From an uncultured Verrucomicrobiota bacterium (GTDB lineage Bacteria; Verrucomicrobiota; Verrucomicrobiia; Opitutales; Seribacteraceae), in NCBI GenBank assembly GCA_902569115.1, contig CACFTI010000004.1:39372-103371 (forward strand): DNA of 64,000 nt, given 5' to 3'. The notes below the pieces were generated by a model. That model had not been told where the DNA came from, ran no database searches, and saw only the letters and a program-made list of their open reading frames with translations. Below are positions 34,492 through 44,176 of this stretch, piece after piece (position 1 is the stretch's first letter; the number at the start of each line of letters is the position of its first letter). Both the position numbers and the translations under genes were made by a program.

Positions 34492-36240
34492 ATGAACGCA
34501 AAGCCAAAAAGTTACCCTGATTTTGTTAATCTTAAATATGATTTCCAGGCAGGACTAAATGTTGCTCTTTTGGCAATACCTCAAGGCATGGCTTATGCAT
34601 TAATCGCAGGGTTGCCCCTACACTACGGACTTATTGGTTCTGGCATCGCAGCTTTAATAGGCGGAATTTGCGGACAGGGAAAATTCATAACTTTAGGACC
34701 AACAAACGCTACTGCTGTTCTTCTTTTTGGAATTTTTGCATCATTGGGAATGATTTTGGAGGATAGATCGCTAAATCTCTTTGCACTTTCTGTCATTCCA
34801 AGTGTTTTGATTTGTACAAGCATAATATTGGTAATTGCCGGAATTTTTAAGATTTCATTTCTCATCAAGTTTATTTCAAGTACGGTAATTACTGGATATA
34901 TTAGTGCCGCAGCTCTTTTGATTGTCGCAAACCAAATCCCTTCTATTCTCGGAATAAAGCCAAACCGCGATTTGGGTACCTCTTTTGTTGATCTGTTTAC
35001 ACATGTAGTTGGAAATTTTCATAATGTATCGGTTCCTCAACTTTTACTCGGCTTAATCACTACAACTGTCTTCATTGCACTTCAGAAATTTTCCAAGGCA
35101 TCCCCAAATGTCGCCATCACCTTAATAATATGTTCGATCCTCTCTCACACATCCCTTTTAGGATCTGGTGATGTAGTATATTTAAAATCCTTAAATTTTG
35201 ATCAATTTGCACTCACTTTGCCTAACATTAGCAACTCCCTGCAAATTTGGAGTACTATTTTACAGGCCTCCTTTGCCCTTTCAATCCTCTGCTTGATTGA
35301 AGGATTATCGATTGGTAAATCTCTTGCTTCAAGACATGGCTCAAGAATAAATGAAAATAGAGAAGCAATTTCATTTGGAATTGGAAATTTAGGATGTGCA
35401 TTATTTTCAGGAATGCCTGCTTCAGGCTCACTCACTCGTTCTTCTCTAAATGTAAACTCCGGAGCCAAAACTAAATTTTCTAATGTCTTTACCGGCATTT
35501 TGATTTTATTATGTCTTTTCTCATTCGGACGATATTCTAGTTTAATACCTGTGTGCGTATTAGCTACCTTAGTTGTTTTTATAGGAATTTCTTTAATTAA
35601 ATGGTCGCACCTTAAGGCCGCAATTCGAACTTCAAGATCCGATGCCATAACATTTTTTATAACCTTTTTCATAGGCATATTTTTTTCCCTACAAATGGCT
35701 ATTTTTTTGGGGGTCGTCACATCCCTAATTTTATTTCTTAAAAAGGTTGCTGAGCCAGAAATGACGGAGCACGGATACAATGAATTTGGAGAGCTTGCTG
35801 AAATCAACACCAATTCAAATCGATCAGATGCAGAAGTTTCAATTGTTCATGTTGAGGGCGAACTATTTTTCGCCGCCGCTGATCTTTTTTATGAACAAAT
35901 CCGAAGGGTTGGCGAAAGACGGAATATAAAAGTTTTGATCTTAAAGCTATTGAATGCAAGGCACTTAGATGCAACATCGGTACTGGCACTGAAGGAACTT
36001 CAGGATTACTATAACGAAAATGGGTGTAGTGTATTGCTTTGTGAGGTTAGAAAAGATGCCATAAAAGTACTAAGAAACTCGGGATTCTTGGATATTATTA
36101 ATCGTAAAAATATCTTCCCACACATTCTTTCTAACCCAACACTTTCTACTGCAAATGCGGTAAAAAGGGCTAAAGAATTAATTCGTGACGAGAAAGTAAA
36201 CTTAACAATATATTCGGATGAAAAAAAGGATTCCCGTTGA
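34492..36240 (+). CDS. SulP-family anion transporter with STAS domain
   Basis: A 582-residue inner-membrane protein. About ten to twelve helices begin with NVALLAIPQGMAYALIAGLPLHYGL (the SulP signature region), and GMPASGSLTRSSLNVNSGAKTKFSN matches the conserved SulP motif between later helices. The C-terminal STAS domain (about 440-560) contains VEGELFFAAADLFYEQIRRV and LLNARHLDATSVLALKELQDY. SulP members move sulfate, bicarbonate, or other anions; the sequence does not show which. It is divergent from the sigma gene and convergent with the coiled-coil gene, whose end lies one base beyond its own. Confidence 0.9.
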   Translation: MNAKPKSYPDFVNLKYDFQAGLNVALLAIPQGMAYALIAGLPLHYGLIGSGIAALIGGICGQGKFITLGPTNATAVLLFGIFASLGMILEDRSLNLFALSVIPSVLICTSIILVIAGIFKISFLIKFISSTVITGYISAAALLIVANQIPSILGIKPNRDLGTSFVDLFTHVVGNFHNVSVPQLLLGLITTTVFIALQKFSKASPNVAITLIICSILSHTSLLGSGDVVYLKSLNFDQFALTLPNISNSLQIWSTILQASFALSILCLIEGLSIGKSLASRHGSRINENREAISFGIGNLGCALFSGMPASGSLTRSSLNVNSGAKTKFSNVFTGILILLCLFSFGRYSSLIPVCVLATLVVFIGISLIKWSHLKAAIRTSRSDAITFFITFFIGIFFSLQMAIFLGVVTSLILFLKKVAEPEMTEHGYNEFGELAEINTNSNRSDAEVSIVHVEGELFFAAADLFYEQIRRVGERRNIKVLILKLLNARHLDATSVLALKELQDYYNENGCSVLLCEVRKDAIKVLRNSGFLDIINRKNIFPHILSNPTLSTANAVKRAKELIRDEKVNLTIYSDEKKDSR

Positions 36241-36241
36241 C

Positions 36242-36952
36242 TCACTTCTCAATAAATGGGTCTCCATCTTCATCTTCCAGACCGCCTAATAACGGGTCCT
36301 CTGGCATTGTGAGTTCACGAATCTTATCCTTAACAACTGAAAGTTTTTCCTGAATTACAGAAATTTCCTGCATATTGAAATTCTCATTTGCTTCAATAAG
36401 TTCTAAATTAAGGGTTTTCTTTTCTTCCTCAAGACTTTCAATTTGTTGGTCTAGATCCTGCTGCTGCTTGTCATTCTCCTTGATTGCCAAAAATTGAGTA
36501 TGATTGAATTGTAAAAGTGCTTTCATTTCACTTTCCAAATCATCTAGCTCTAGCTTACGCATCGAAACCTCCTTCGTAAGACTGGAAACCTTAATATCAT
36601 CACTCTTAATTTCGATAAGTCTATTTTGCAACTGAGTTATCTCATCATTAACATGCTGAATTTTTAATTTAAGTTCTTTTTTCTTTTCCGGGTAATTTAG
36701 CTTGGGAGATATCGTCTCTTTTGCTGCAAGAAAGATTTCATGCCCTCCCTCTTCTATAGAGAGTAATTCCCTATTCAAAACTTCAATTCTTCCTTCGCAC
36801 GCAAGCAATTCTTCCCCAACATCTTCCCCTAGCTTTAGCCTCTTTCTTAGATCCCTTCTTAACTGTCTATCCGTCCTTAGTTCCTCTCTGGTTTGAGATT
36901 TAGAACTAGTGGGTTTGTTGGTAGTATCTTTATCCGATGGATTATCACTCAT
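36242..36952 (-). CDS. coiled-coil protein of unknown function
   Basis: 236 residues, very charged, with no signal peptide or membrane segment. From about residue 60 to 220 it consists almost wholly of heptad-like helices, as in KLKIQHVNDEITQLQNRLIEI, DLDQQIESLEEEKKTLNLELI and SVIQEKLSVVKDKIREL. The first 30 residues are polar and disordered, the C-terminus acidic. I recognise no family. It sits between the SulP gene (convergent, one base apart) and the tatD gene 25 bp upstream on the same strand. A structural or scaffolding role in the cytoplasm is the only reasonable suggestion. Confidence 0.65.
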   Translation of the reverse strand: MSDNPSDKDTTNKPTSSKSQTREELRTDRQLRRDLRKRLKLGEDVGEELLACEGRIEVLNRELLSIEEGGHEIFLAAKETISPKLNYPEKKKELKLKIQHVNDEITQLQNRLIEIKSDDIKVSSLTKEVSMRKLELDDLESEMKALLQFNHTQFLAIKENDKQQQDLDQQIESLEEEKKTLNLELIEANENFNMQEISVIQEKLSVVKDKIRELTMPEDPLLGGLEDEDGDPFIEK

Positions 36953-36977
36953 GGTGGGTATAGAGGTAACTCATAAA

Positions 36978-37772
36978 TTACAAACCAAAGAAATCAATTG
37001 TATTTGTGACAGAGAAGTTGGAAACATCTTCAAGAGAAAGATTGAGTATTTGGGCTGCCTTGATGGCAGTGTATTTAATATTTGCTGGCTCATTCCTTTT
37101 CCCACGCAAAGGAATTGGAGTTAAGTAAGGGCTATCTGTTTCAAGAATCAAATTGTTTTTACCCATAATTTTTAAAGATTGATTTAGAACTCCATTTGCT
37201 TCGTAGGTTATTAAACCGGTAAAAGAAGCTTTACCACCCAATTTCAATAGTCTTTCTGCCTCTTTTGGTCCTTCGGAAAAACAATGAAAAATTACTTTTG
37301 ACCAATCAATACCGCTTTCATTGATAATGGAAACGCAATCGTCAAAAGCATGGCGGGAGTGAATGACAACAGGACAACCCAACTCGACGGCTATTTTTAA
37401 TTGTGATTCAAAACATTTTTGCTGCAGGGTTCGAATACTACTTGCTTTAGTTGAATTTTGGGGAAGTCGAAAATAATCTAAACCAATTTCACCAAGTGCT
37501 TGTGGCTTCTGTGGACTCGACCAAAATTTAGCTATTTGCTCCACTTCATTGATCCAAGTCTCGCTTACGTAACACGGATGTAAACCTACGGTGTAGTAGA
37601 TATCACCGCTATAAATTTCGGATAGATTTTGGTAGCATTCCCAATCTTGGGAATTTGTACCCACTGTTATCAACTTATATACACCGTTATCTCTGCCTCG
37701 GAATAAGATTTCATCTAGATTCTCCTTGTCCAAGAAGCTTTTCAAATGGCAATGGCTATCAATCAAGTGCAT
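36978..37772 (-). CDS. TatD-family metal-dependent DNase
   Basis: A 264-residue TIM-barrel hydrolase. Metal-binding H7 and H9 are in DSHCH, the conserved glutamate is in ALGEIGLDYFR, VVIHSRHAFDD provides another histidine, and ETDSPYLTPIPLRGKRNEPA is the C-terminal signature of the TatD family. These enzymes act as 3'-exonucleases on DNA and RNA or as D-aminoacyl-tRNA deacylases, with Mg2+ or Zn2+. The length is normal. It is divergent from trxB and precedes the coiled-coil gene. Confidence 0.92.
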   Translation of the reverse strand: MHLIDSHCHLKSFLDKENLDEILFRGRDNGVYKLITVGTNSQDWECYQNLSEIYSGDIYYTVGLHPCYVSETWINEVEQIAKFWSSPQKPQALGEIGLDYFRLPQNSTKASSIRTLQQKCFESQLKIAVELGCPVVIHSRHAFDDCVSIINESGIDWSKVIFHCFSEGPKEAERLLKLGGKASFTGLITYEANGVLNQSLKIMGKNNLILETDSPYLTPIPLRGKRNEPANIKYTAIKAAQILNLSLEDVSNFSVTNTIDFFGL

Positions 37773-37842
37773 AGATACGATTTTATTATTGATTTTCTTG
37801 TCACATCACCATTCTTAAAATGCTCATCTAAAACAATATCAA

Positions 37843-38775
37843 ATGGAAAATATTATTATTATCGGCACGGGTTGTGCAGGGTTTACTGCTGGAATTTATG
37901 CGGCACGAGCAAATCTTAATCCTCTCATCCTTGAAGGAAAGCAACCTGGTGGACAATTAACCACCACTTCAGAAGTTGAAAATTTCCCAGGGTTTCCTGA
38001 AGGCGTGGACGGCTTTATGTTAATGGATAACCTTCGTAAACAGGCTTTGAAATTTGGTGCCAGGATTCAAAACACCTATGTAGATTCCGTTCGGTTAGAT
38101 GATTCCAAGAAAGTCTTAAATGCTGGAGGCAAAACTATAGAGGCGAAGGCTGTAATAATTGCAACAGGTGCTGCACCACGGCTTTTAGGGATACCTGGTG
38201 AAAAAGAAATGTATGGTGGAATGGGTGTTACGACCTGTGCAACTTGTGATGGCGCATTTTATCGAGATATGGATGTCGTAGTCGTTGGAGGAGGCGATTC
38301 AGCTTGCGAAGAGGCCCTTTTTTTAACGAGGTTTTGCTCTTCCGTGACAATTTTGCATCGTCGAGACAAATTCCGTGCATCACAGATAATGGCACAACGA
38401 GTTGTCGATCATCCAAAAATAAATGTACAGTGGAATACAAAACCAGAAAAAATAAACCCGGGTGAAGATGGAAAGGTTAAAAGTATTTCGATTTTAAATC
38501 TAGAAAATGAAGAACGATCTGAAATCGAATGTAAAGGGGTCTTTATAGCCATCGGTCATGTTCCTAACACTGAATTTCTCAATGATGCACTGCCACGAGA
38601 TGAGAATGGATATCTAATTCCAAAAACCAACAGTAGTGTTCTTACATCAATTCCAGGCGTTTATGTTGCAGGTGATTGTGCTGACCATGTCTACAGGCAA
38701 GCGATCACCGCTGCTGGTATGGGATGCCAAGCAGCAATCGAAGCCGAAAGATGGTTGGCTGAAAAAAGTGCGTAA
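37843..38775 (+). CDS. trxB: thioredoxin reductase
   Basis: A 310-residue NADPH-dependent flavoprotein of the low-molecular-weight type. The FAD motif [12 protein letters not shown] has a cysteine where GSGPAG is usual. The NADPH motif is [15 protein letters not shown]. The redox-active pair is C132/C135 in [12 protein letters not shown]. The C-terminal FAD motif [23 protein letters not shown] is complete. It reduces thioredoxin and so supports ribonucleotide reductase and thiol repair. oleC starts five bases after the stop, so the two may be co-transcribed. Confidence 0.95.
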   Translation: MENIIIIGTGCAGFTAGIYAARANLNPLILEGKQPGGQLTTTSEVENFPGFPEGVDGFMLMDNLRKQALKFGARIQNTYVDSVRLDDSKKVLNAGGKTIEAKAVIIATGAAPRLLGIPGEKEMYGGMGVTTCATCDGAFYRDMDVVVVGGGDSACEEALFLTRFCSSVTILHRRDKFRASQIMAQRVVDHPKINVQWNTKPEKINPGEDGKVKSISILNLENEERSEIECKGVFIAIGHVPNTEFLNDALPRDENGYLIPKTNSSVLTSIPGVYVAGDCADHVYRQAITAAGMGCQAAIEAERWLAEKSA

Positions 38776-38780
38776 TAAGC

Positions 38781-40400
38781 ATGCCAACTCAGCCATTCCG
38801 AGGAAATTTAGCAGAACATTTATTCAAAAATGCGAAAAATAACCCTAGTGCAATTGCTGTTATATCCCACCAAAATATACCGTGCCATTGGACTTTCGAA
38901 GATCTACACCAAGATGTAATAAAATGTGCATCATTTTTCCTTAGCAAAGGAATTAAAAAGGGAGATCGTACGCTCTTAATGGTAAATCCTGGTTACGATT
39001 TAATTGTATATTGTTTTGCCTTACTTTACATCGGATCAATTCCAATAATAATTGACCCAGGTATGGGCTTATTTTCTCTTCTTAAATGTGTTAGGCGCTC
39101 GAAACCTAAAGTATTGTTAACCGTACCATTGATCGGCTTTATTAGTTGGTTTTTTCGTAAAACATTTTCAACAGTAAAAATAAAACTTTTACTTGCAAAA
39201 AATTTTATCTCACAAATCAAAAATGTACCGCTTGGTGAAAACCTAAAAAGTGAGGAAGCAGATGATTCAGATCTTGCCGCGATTGTCTTTACATCAGGAT
39301 CGACTGGACCCCCTAAGGGCGTACGATATCTTCACAGAAATTTTAATGCACAAATTCAAGTTTTAAAAGATATATTTGGCATAATTGAAGGAGAAATAGA
39401 CCTAGTTACTTTACCAGTTTTCTCTCTTTTTAATCCGGCGCTTGGAGTTACATCAGTAATTCCCAGAATGAACCCAAGAAAACCAGCTAAGGCAAAAGCA
39501 TCCAATATATTGGATGCAATTAACAAATATAAAACAACTTCGGCATTTTGTTCTCCCGTAATTGGTTCAAAGATAATGGATTTCTGTAAAAAGCATAATG
39601 TAAAGCTTACTAACATGAATCGGATAATGTTAGCCGGTGCACCTTCCTCACCATATCTCATAAGTTCATTATCGTCTCATTTACCAAATGGAAGAGTTCT
39701 TGTTCCGTATGGGGCAACCGAAGCACTCCCAGTATCGTATTCAGATCATGAAACTATAAAACAACTAGCGAAATCGACACTTGAAGGTGAAGGCTCAAAC
39801 TTAGGAAAACCTGTGCAGGGAGTATCAATATTACTTTTTCCAATTAGGAATTCTCCTTTACCAGACGACTCTGACGAAAAAATAAAGCCAATAAAGGAAA
39901 AATTTATAACTGGCGAAATATGTGTATCCGGAGATACAGTAACGGACGGATACGACAATATGCCGGGAGCAACCAGAGATGCTCGATTTACTTTTAACGG
40001 AAAAGAATACCATCGCATGGGTGATTTAGGACATTGGGATAAAGATAAAAACCTTCGGTTTATGGGACGAAAAGCTGAATGTGTCTTAACAGAATCTGGC
40101 CCACTTGAAACTGAAAGATGCGAGCCCATTTTTAATGAAATTAAAGGTGTTAGAAGGTGTGCACTCATCGGAATTGGCTATGAGAAGATAAAAGAACCAT
40201 CTTTGGTGGTGGAGATAGATAAGGAAATGAGTATTACAAAAGAGGAAGTTAAGGAAAAAATACTTAATTTACTCAAAAACGATTACTCACGATTTGGTAT
40301 CACCAAAGTTTTTTTTGAAAAAAAACTGCCAGTAGACGCGCGACATAACGCAAAAATTCACAGACTAAGTTTATCCAAAAAATGGACATCTATTGTGTAG
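38781..40400 (+). CDS. oleC: OleC-like beta-lactone synthetase (AMP-dependent)
   Basis: A 539-residue adenylate-forming enzyme matching OleC of long-chain olefin biosynthesis. OleC-specific features include IIIDPGMGLFSLLKCVRRSKPK, the catalytic motif FTSGSTGPPKGVRYLH, LPVFSLFNPALGVTSVIPRMNPRKPA, and PYGATEALPVS. OleC uses ATP to convert 2-alkyl-3-hydroxy fatty acids to beta-lactones, which OleB decarboxylates to cis-olefins. The next gene encodes OleD, the reductase that makes the hydroxy acid. OleA (condensation) and OleB are not in the window. The gene follows trxB by five bases. Alternative membership in another long-chain acyl ligase group is much less likely given the specific motifs and the partner. 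Confidence 0.88.
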   Translation: MPTQPFRGNLAEHLFKNAKNNPSAIAVISHQNIPCHWTFEDLHQDVIKCASFFLSKGIKKGDRTLLMVNPGYDLIVYCFALLYIGSIPIIIDPGMGLFSLLKCVRRSKPKVLLTVPLIGFISWFFRKTFSTVKIKLLLAKNFISQIKNVPLGENLKSEEADDSDLAAIVFTSGSTGPPKGVRYLHRNFNAQIQVLKDIFGIIEGEIDLVTLPVFSLFNPALGVTSVIPRMNPRKPAKAKASNILDAINKYKTTSAFCSPVIGSKIMDFCKKHNVKLTNMNRIMLAGAPSSPYLISSLSSHLPNGRVLVPYGATEALPVSYSDHETIKQLAKSTLEGEGSNLGKPVQGVSILLFPIRNSPLPDDSDEKIKPIKEKFITGEICVSGDTVTDGYDNMPGATRDARFTFNGKEYHRMGDLGHWDKDKNLRFMGRKAECVLTESGPLETERCEPIFNEIKGVRRCALIGIGYEKIKEPSLVVEIDKEMSITKEEVKEKILNLLKNDYSRFGITKVFFEKKLPVDARHNAKIHRLSLSKKWTSIV

Positions 40401-40424
40401 GCATATAATAAGTAATTCAATCTG

Positions 40425-41411
40425 ATGAAAATTCTTGTAACAGGTGGTAGAGGTTTTGTCGGTAAGGCATTGAGCATCAAACTCTGGGAACTCGGCCATG
40501 AAGTTGAAACTCTAAGTCGATCAGCATCCAATTTGGATTATTCTCATTTCAGGCATCATCAAGTTGACATCACCAACCTCTTAGAACACCAGCAATTATT
40601 TCGCAACATCGACTGCATCTTTCATGTGGCCGCAAAAGCTGGGATCGACGGAGATTATAAAGATTATTATGCGGTTAATTATTTAGGTACCCAAAATTTA
40701 TTAAAAGTATCTAAAAGGATGGGAGTGAAATTTTTTATTTACACAAGTTCACCAAGCGTAGTTTTCTCAAAAAAGCCCATTGCCAACGGAAAGGAAGATT
40801 TACCTTATGTATCGAGTAATTTATCTCCATATTCATTAACCAAAGCAATGGCAGAAAAAGAAGTTTTATTATCTAATGATTCTTCTTTTTCTACCTTAGC
40901 ACTCAGGCCGCACTTAGTATGGGGAGAAGGCGATCCTCATCTTTTACCAAAAGTCATAAATCGACATAAGGCAGGAAAACTAAGAATTGTGGGTGAAGGG
41001 ATTAACCGCGTTGACTTGACTCACATAGATAATGTAATCCATGCCCACATAATGGCGTTAAACTCATTAGTTAGTGGGGGCCCTGTTAGCGGAAAATCCT
41101 ATTTTATATCCCAAAATGAACCGGTGAAATTATGGGAGTGGCTGAACTCACTTTTTGAATTATTAAGTTTAAAGCCTTTAGACCAAAAAATCAGTTTCTC
41201 CAAAGCGTATGTAACCGGAGCTTTATTGGAAAAGTTATGGAGAATTTTATTTTTTAAAAGTGAAGTACCGATGACCCGATTTATTGCATGCCAGTTAGCT
41301 CATGATCATTGGTTCTCGACCAAACAGGCAAATTCAGATTTTGGATACGAACCTATCCTTTCCATGGACGAGGCATTAAATAAAACTATTCCATGGTTAA
41401 AAACGATTTGA
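40425..41411 (+). CDS. oleD: OleD-like 2-alkyl-3-oxoalkanoate reductase
   Basis: A 328-residue short-chain dehydrogenase (extended SDR, epimerase-like). The NAD(P) motif VTGGRGFVGKAL lies near residue 6. The run AAKAGIDGDYKDYYAVNYLGTQNLL, the YTSSPSVVF segment, the catalytic SDR motif YSLTKAMAEKEVLL (YxxxK) and LRPHLVWGEGDPHLLPK are all characteristic of OleD. It reduces the beta-keto acid made by OleA to a beta-hydroxy acid, which OleC then lactonises. It lies 24 bp after oleC. Its 3' end overlaps the end of the convergent methyltransferase gene by 15 bp. Confidence 0.87.
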   Translation: MKILVTGGRGFVGKALSIKLWELGHEVETLSRSASNLDYSHFRHHQVDITNLLEHQQLFRNIDCIFHVAAKAGIDGDYKDYYAVNYLGTQNLLKVSKRMGVKFFIYTSSPSVVFSKKPIANGKEDLPYVSSNLSPYSLTKAMAEKEVLLSNDSSFSTLALRPHLVWGEGDPHLLPKVINRHKAGKLRIVGEGINRVDLTHIDNVIHAHIMALNSLVSGGPVSGKSYFISQNEPVKLWEWLNSLFELLSLKPLDQKISFSKAYVTGALLEKLWRILFFKSEVPMTRFIACQLAHDHWFSTKQANSDFGYEPILSMDEALNKTIPWLKTI

Positions 41412-42206
41412 AGAAAATTTTCTACGATTAATTTCGGCAAGAACAACCGCGGCAGCACAATTTAAGTTCATTGAACTAGCTTTTCCACTCATTGGAATAG
41501 AAAGCATAACTTCCAAATACTCATCCCAAAATGAACCCAATCCCCTACTTTCGTTTCCCATGACTATCGCGGTTTGTCTGGAAAAATTATGCTCGTAAAT
41601 CGATACGGATGCTTTTGAGCTGGTTCCAATCAATGAAAACCCGGTTTCTTTCACCCATTCTATTATCTTATCTTTTTCGCATGAGAAAACGGGCATGCTT
41701 GCAAAAAGTCCCATGGAAGACCTGATTACATTCGGATTGAAAAAATCTATAGCCGAATCTGTCAGTACAATGGCTTCAACTCCCAACGCTTCTGCTGTCC
41801 TGAGGATGGCACCCAGATTACCTGGTTTTTCAACTTCATCCAAAATAAGAATTAATCCTCTACTTTCATTTATACAATTATCTAGATCAAGACTCCAACT
41901 TCTGGCGACTCCGATAATCTCGCTTCCTTCCCCACGATAGGAAGCTTTTTTCATCGGAGCATCGGCAAGTTCAAAATTTGGAATACCTTTAGTTAGTTCT
42001 AGTAGTGAAGATAGTTCATCTTTTGGTTCTGTATTTTGTGGGAAGAAAATTTCATCTAGTTCGCGTCCCCCTACCAGCATTGCTTCAATTTCTCTCTTAC
42101 CCTCTAAAAAAAATAAGCCCGTCTCTTTTCGATAACGACTTGATTTCCGCAATCTTACCAGATGCTTAACTTTTGGATTTGTTGTACTTTCTATTCTCGA
42201 TTGCAC
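41397..42206 (-). CDS. TrmH-family (SpoU) RNA 2'-O-methyltransferase
   Basis: 269 residues from GTG at 42206; an ATG further out at 42311 would overlap the divergent gene at 42255, and the N-terminus MQSRIESTTNPKVKHLVRLRKSSRYRKE is that of the SpoU substrate-binding domain. SpoU motifs: 1, DEVEKPGNLGAILRTAEALG; 2, VMGNESRGL; 3, SIPMSGKASSMNLNCAAAVVLAE, which forms the deep trefoil knot. It methylates 2'-O of a ribose in rRNA or tRNA; the site cannot be predicted (RlmB or TrmH-like). Confidence 0.88.
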   Translation of the reverse strand: MQSRIESTTNPKVKHLVRLRKSSRYRKETGLFFLEGKREIEAMLVGGRELDEIFFPQNTEPKDELSSLLELTKGIPNFELADAPMKKASYRGEGSEIIGVARSWSLDLDNCINESRGLILILDEVEKPGNLGAILRTAEALGVEAIVLTDSAIDFFNPNVIRSSMGLFASMPVFSCEKDKIIEWVKETGFSLIGTSSKASVSIYEHNFSRQTAIVMGNESRGLGSFWDEYLEVMLSIPMSGKASSMNLNCAAAVVLAEINRRKFSSNRF

Positions 42207-42254
42207 TTGTTTAAAAAAACGGCTTTGCCTGTTTATTGCGAGCCGTTTAGGCAG

Positions 42255-43481
42255 ATGATGATGAATTCTACGCCAAAGGGTTTTAAGCCCGACCCATATC
42301 CATATCATCACATTGTGGATCTTAATATTGAATCACTCACCAATTTAGGCTTGGGTTTAGGAAGAGACAACGGATGGGTTATTCAAGTACCCTTTGTATT
42401 GCCTGGTGAAAAAATTCGTGCCCGTATTTACCGAAATCACAAAAATTACTCTTCGGCTGATTGTGTTTCATTATTGGAAAGTTCTCCCCAAAGGGTAAAT
42501 CCGTCATGCGAACTTTTTGGAGAGTGCGGAGGTTGCCAATACCAGCACCTACATTATGAAACCCAGTTAAAATGGAAGCAGAAACAAGTGGAAGATTCTT
42601 TTGCAAGGATTGGAGGAGTTGCGTTAGGTGTGAATGAAACTATTTCTTCTCCAAGACAATATAAATACCGATCAAAGCTTACCCCTCATTTTGAAAAACC
42701 TAGCACGAAACATCCATTTAAAGTTGGGTTTTTAAAACAGGGAACAAGAAGATCAATCATTGACATAAATCAATGCCCGATTGCAACTGAGGCAATCAAT
42801 CAGGCACTTCCTTTAGCCAAGCAAAACCTCGCGAACAAAAAACATACCCTTAAAAAAGGAGGAACCTTACTGCTCAGAGACACCAATGGAAATATCTCAA
42901 CCGACTCTAATGAGTTTGTTCAAGAACGAGTTGGCAACCTAACATTTCAGTTTCGAGCAGGAGAGTTTTTTCAAAATAATCCTTTCATCCTTCAAAAGTT
43001 AGTTGATTATGTCCTTCGTCAATCTTGCCTTGGAGAGGCAGCCTTTCTAATTGATGCTTATTGCGGTAGCGGTCTTTTTGGCATTTCCGCTGCTTCTCAT
43101 TTCAAAAAAGTAATAGGAATAGAAATCAGTCGAGAGGGTTTCCTTGGAGCCCAAGCAAATGCAGAGCTCAATAGAATCAAAAATGCAGAATTTATTCTTG
43201 GTAATGCTTCATCTATTTTCGAAACAATAGACTCAACTTTTCAACCGTGTACGCTTCTAGTTGACCCCCCCAGGAAAGGTTGTGACCCAGATTTCCTCAA
43301 GCAGGCATTGGCATTTAAACCCCAGTCGATTGTCTATATTTCTTGCGATCCTGCCACTCAGGCCCGTGATGCAAAAATCTTAATGGAAGGAGGCTACTGT
43401 ATTACAGATATTCAGCCCTTCGATCTTTTTCCGCAAACCCGGCACATAGAGTCAGTAGTAACAATGAAAAGGAATTTCTAA
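42255..43481 (+). CDS. RlmD/TrmA-family 23S rRNA (uracil-5-)-methyltransferase
   Basis: 408 residues from the first of three consecutive ATGs (42255, 42258, 42261); a longer open frame from 42162 would overlap the divergent methyltransferase start. The Fe-S cysteines are in CELFGECGGCQYQH plus NQCPIA, as in RlmD/RumA. SAM and catalytic motifs: LIDAYCGSGLFGISAAS, VDPPRKG, and SCDPATQARD with the catalytic Cys. It makes 5-methyluridine in 23S rRNA (U1939-type or U747-type; the site is not resolved). Its end overlaps the convergent lipoate ligase gene by four bases. Confidence 0.88.
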   Translation: MMMNSTPKGFKPDPYPYHHIVDLNIESLTNLGLGLGRDNGWVIQVPFVLPGEKIRARIYRNHKNYSSADCVSLLESSPQRVNPSCELFGECGGCQYQHLHYETQLKWKQKQVEDSFARIGGVALGVNETISSPRQYKYRSKLTPHFEKPSTKHPFKVGFLKQGTRRSIIDINQCPIATEAINQALPLAKQNLANKKHTLKKGGTLLLRDTNGNISTDSNEFVQERVGNLTFQFRAGEFFQNNPFILQKLVDYVLRQSCLGEAAFLIDAYCGSGLFGISAASHFKKVIGIEISREGFLGAQANAELNRIKNAEFILGNASSIFETIDSTFQPCTLLVDPPRKGCDPDFLKQALAFKPQSIVYISCDPATQARDAKILMEGGYCITDIQPFDLFPQTRHIESVVTMKRNF

Positions 43482-44173
43482 TTTCTTACTCTATTTTTTT
43501 TCCAATCTAGGGATGCAAATTGTTTGTTCAATTTGTCTATTTCAGAAGAGAAACGATCAGGCCATGCTACTTTATTATTTTTCTCATTGAGCATTTCTGC
43601 GAAGCAATTAATGAGGTTGTCCTCAAATCTTAATCTATTCAAATTCCAGTCTTTTTGCATAATGATTGTACCCTGCAGAAGAACCCCTTTACGAGATCTC
43701 TTCATCGCTGCTCCTGCTATTTTTTTTGAAAAATCAAAATTCATGAGATCCCAACCAACTGGTTCTTCAAAACAATTTCCAGGTATTGTTTTTTCCTTTT
43801 TTGTCGGGCAAGGTTGAAGGTTAGTTACGACACTCTCTTTACTAAAGGCAGATAAAATACATAAATGCACTTCCTTGTATAAATCAAGAGGAGCTATGCT
43901 GAATGAATCGTGCAAACTCGGGAGCACGAGACAGTAAGTCCAATCTTTGCCATGCTTAACTATACCACCACCTGTTGGTCTACGGATTAAACGATCTATC
44001 TCTGTAGAAGTTACTTGTTCTGCCCATTTCCAGTCCTGACCATACCCAAAACTAATTTCTGATTCTGTCCATTGATAATGGCGAAATGTAGGTGTTTCAG
44101 CATTTTCAAACAGCCACCAATCAGTGGCCATATTTTTCAACCCTGTTTCTTTGGCATAAGGCAAAGTCAGCAT
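43478..44173 (-). CDS. lipoate-protein ligase A family protein
   Basis: 231 residues of the biotin/lipoate A/B ligase fold. RRPTGGGIVKHGKDWTYCLVLP is the lipoate/ATP binding motif and KIAGAAMKRSRKGVLLQGTI carries the catalytic lysine region. The N-terminus includes DWWLFENAETPTFRHYQW, a common LplA family start. There is no C-terminal adenylation-assisting domain as in E. coli LplA, so it may be an octanoyl or lipoyl transferase (LipM/LipL-like) or a bipartite ligase. It follows the RmlD-like gene by three bases. Confidence 0.82.
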   Translation of the reverse strand: MLTLPYAKETGLKNMATDWWLFENAETPTFRHYQWTESEISFGYGQDWKWAEQVTSTEIDRLIRRPTGGGIVKHGKDWTYCLVLPSLHDSFSIAPLDLYKEVHLCILSAFSKESVVTNLQPCPTKKEKTIPGNCFEEPVGWDLMNFDFSKKIAGAAMKRSRKGVLLQGTIIMQKDWNLNRLRFEDNLINCFAEMLNEKNNKVAWPDRFSSEIDKLNKQFASLDWKKNRVRN

Positions 44174-44176
44174 TTT

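Noticed and set aside
35202..35813. 203-codon open frame on the minus strand inside the SulP gene
   Set aside because: It is wholly antisense to a clear SulP gene and has no family features; the length comes from codon bias in the coding strand.
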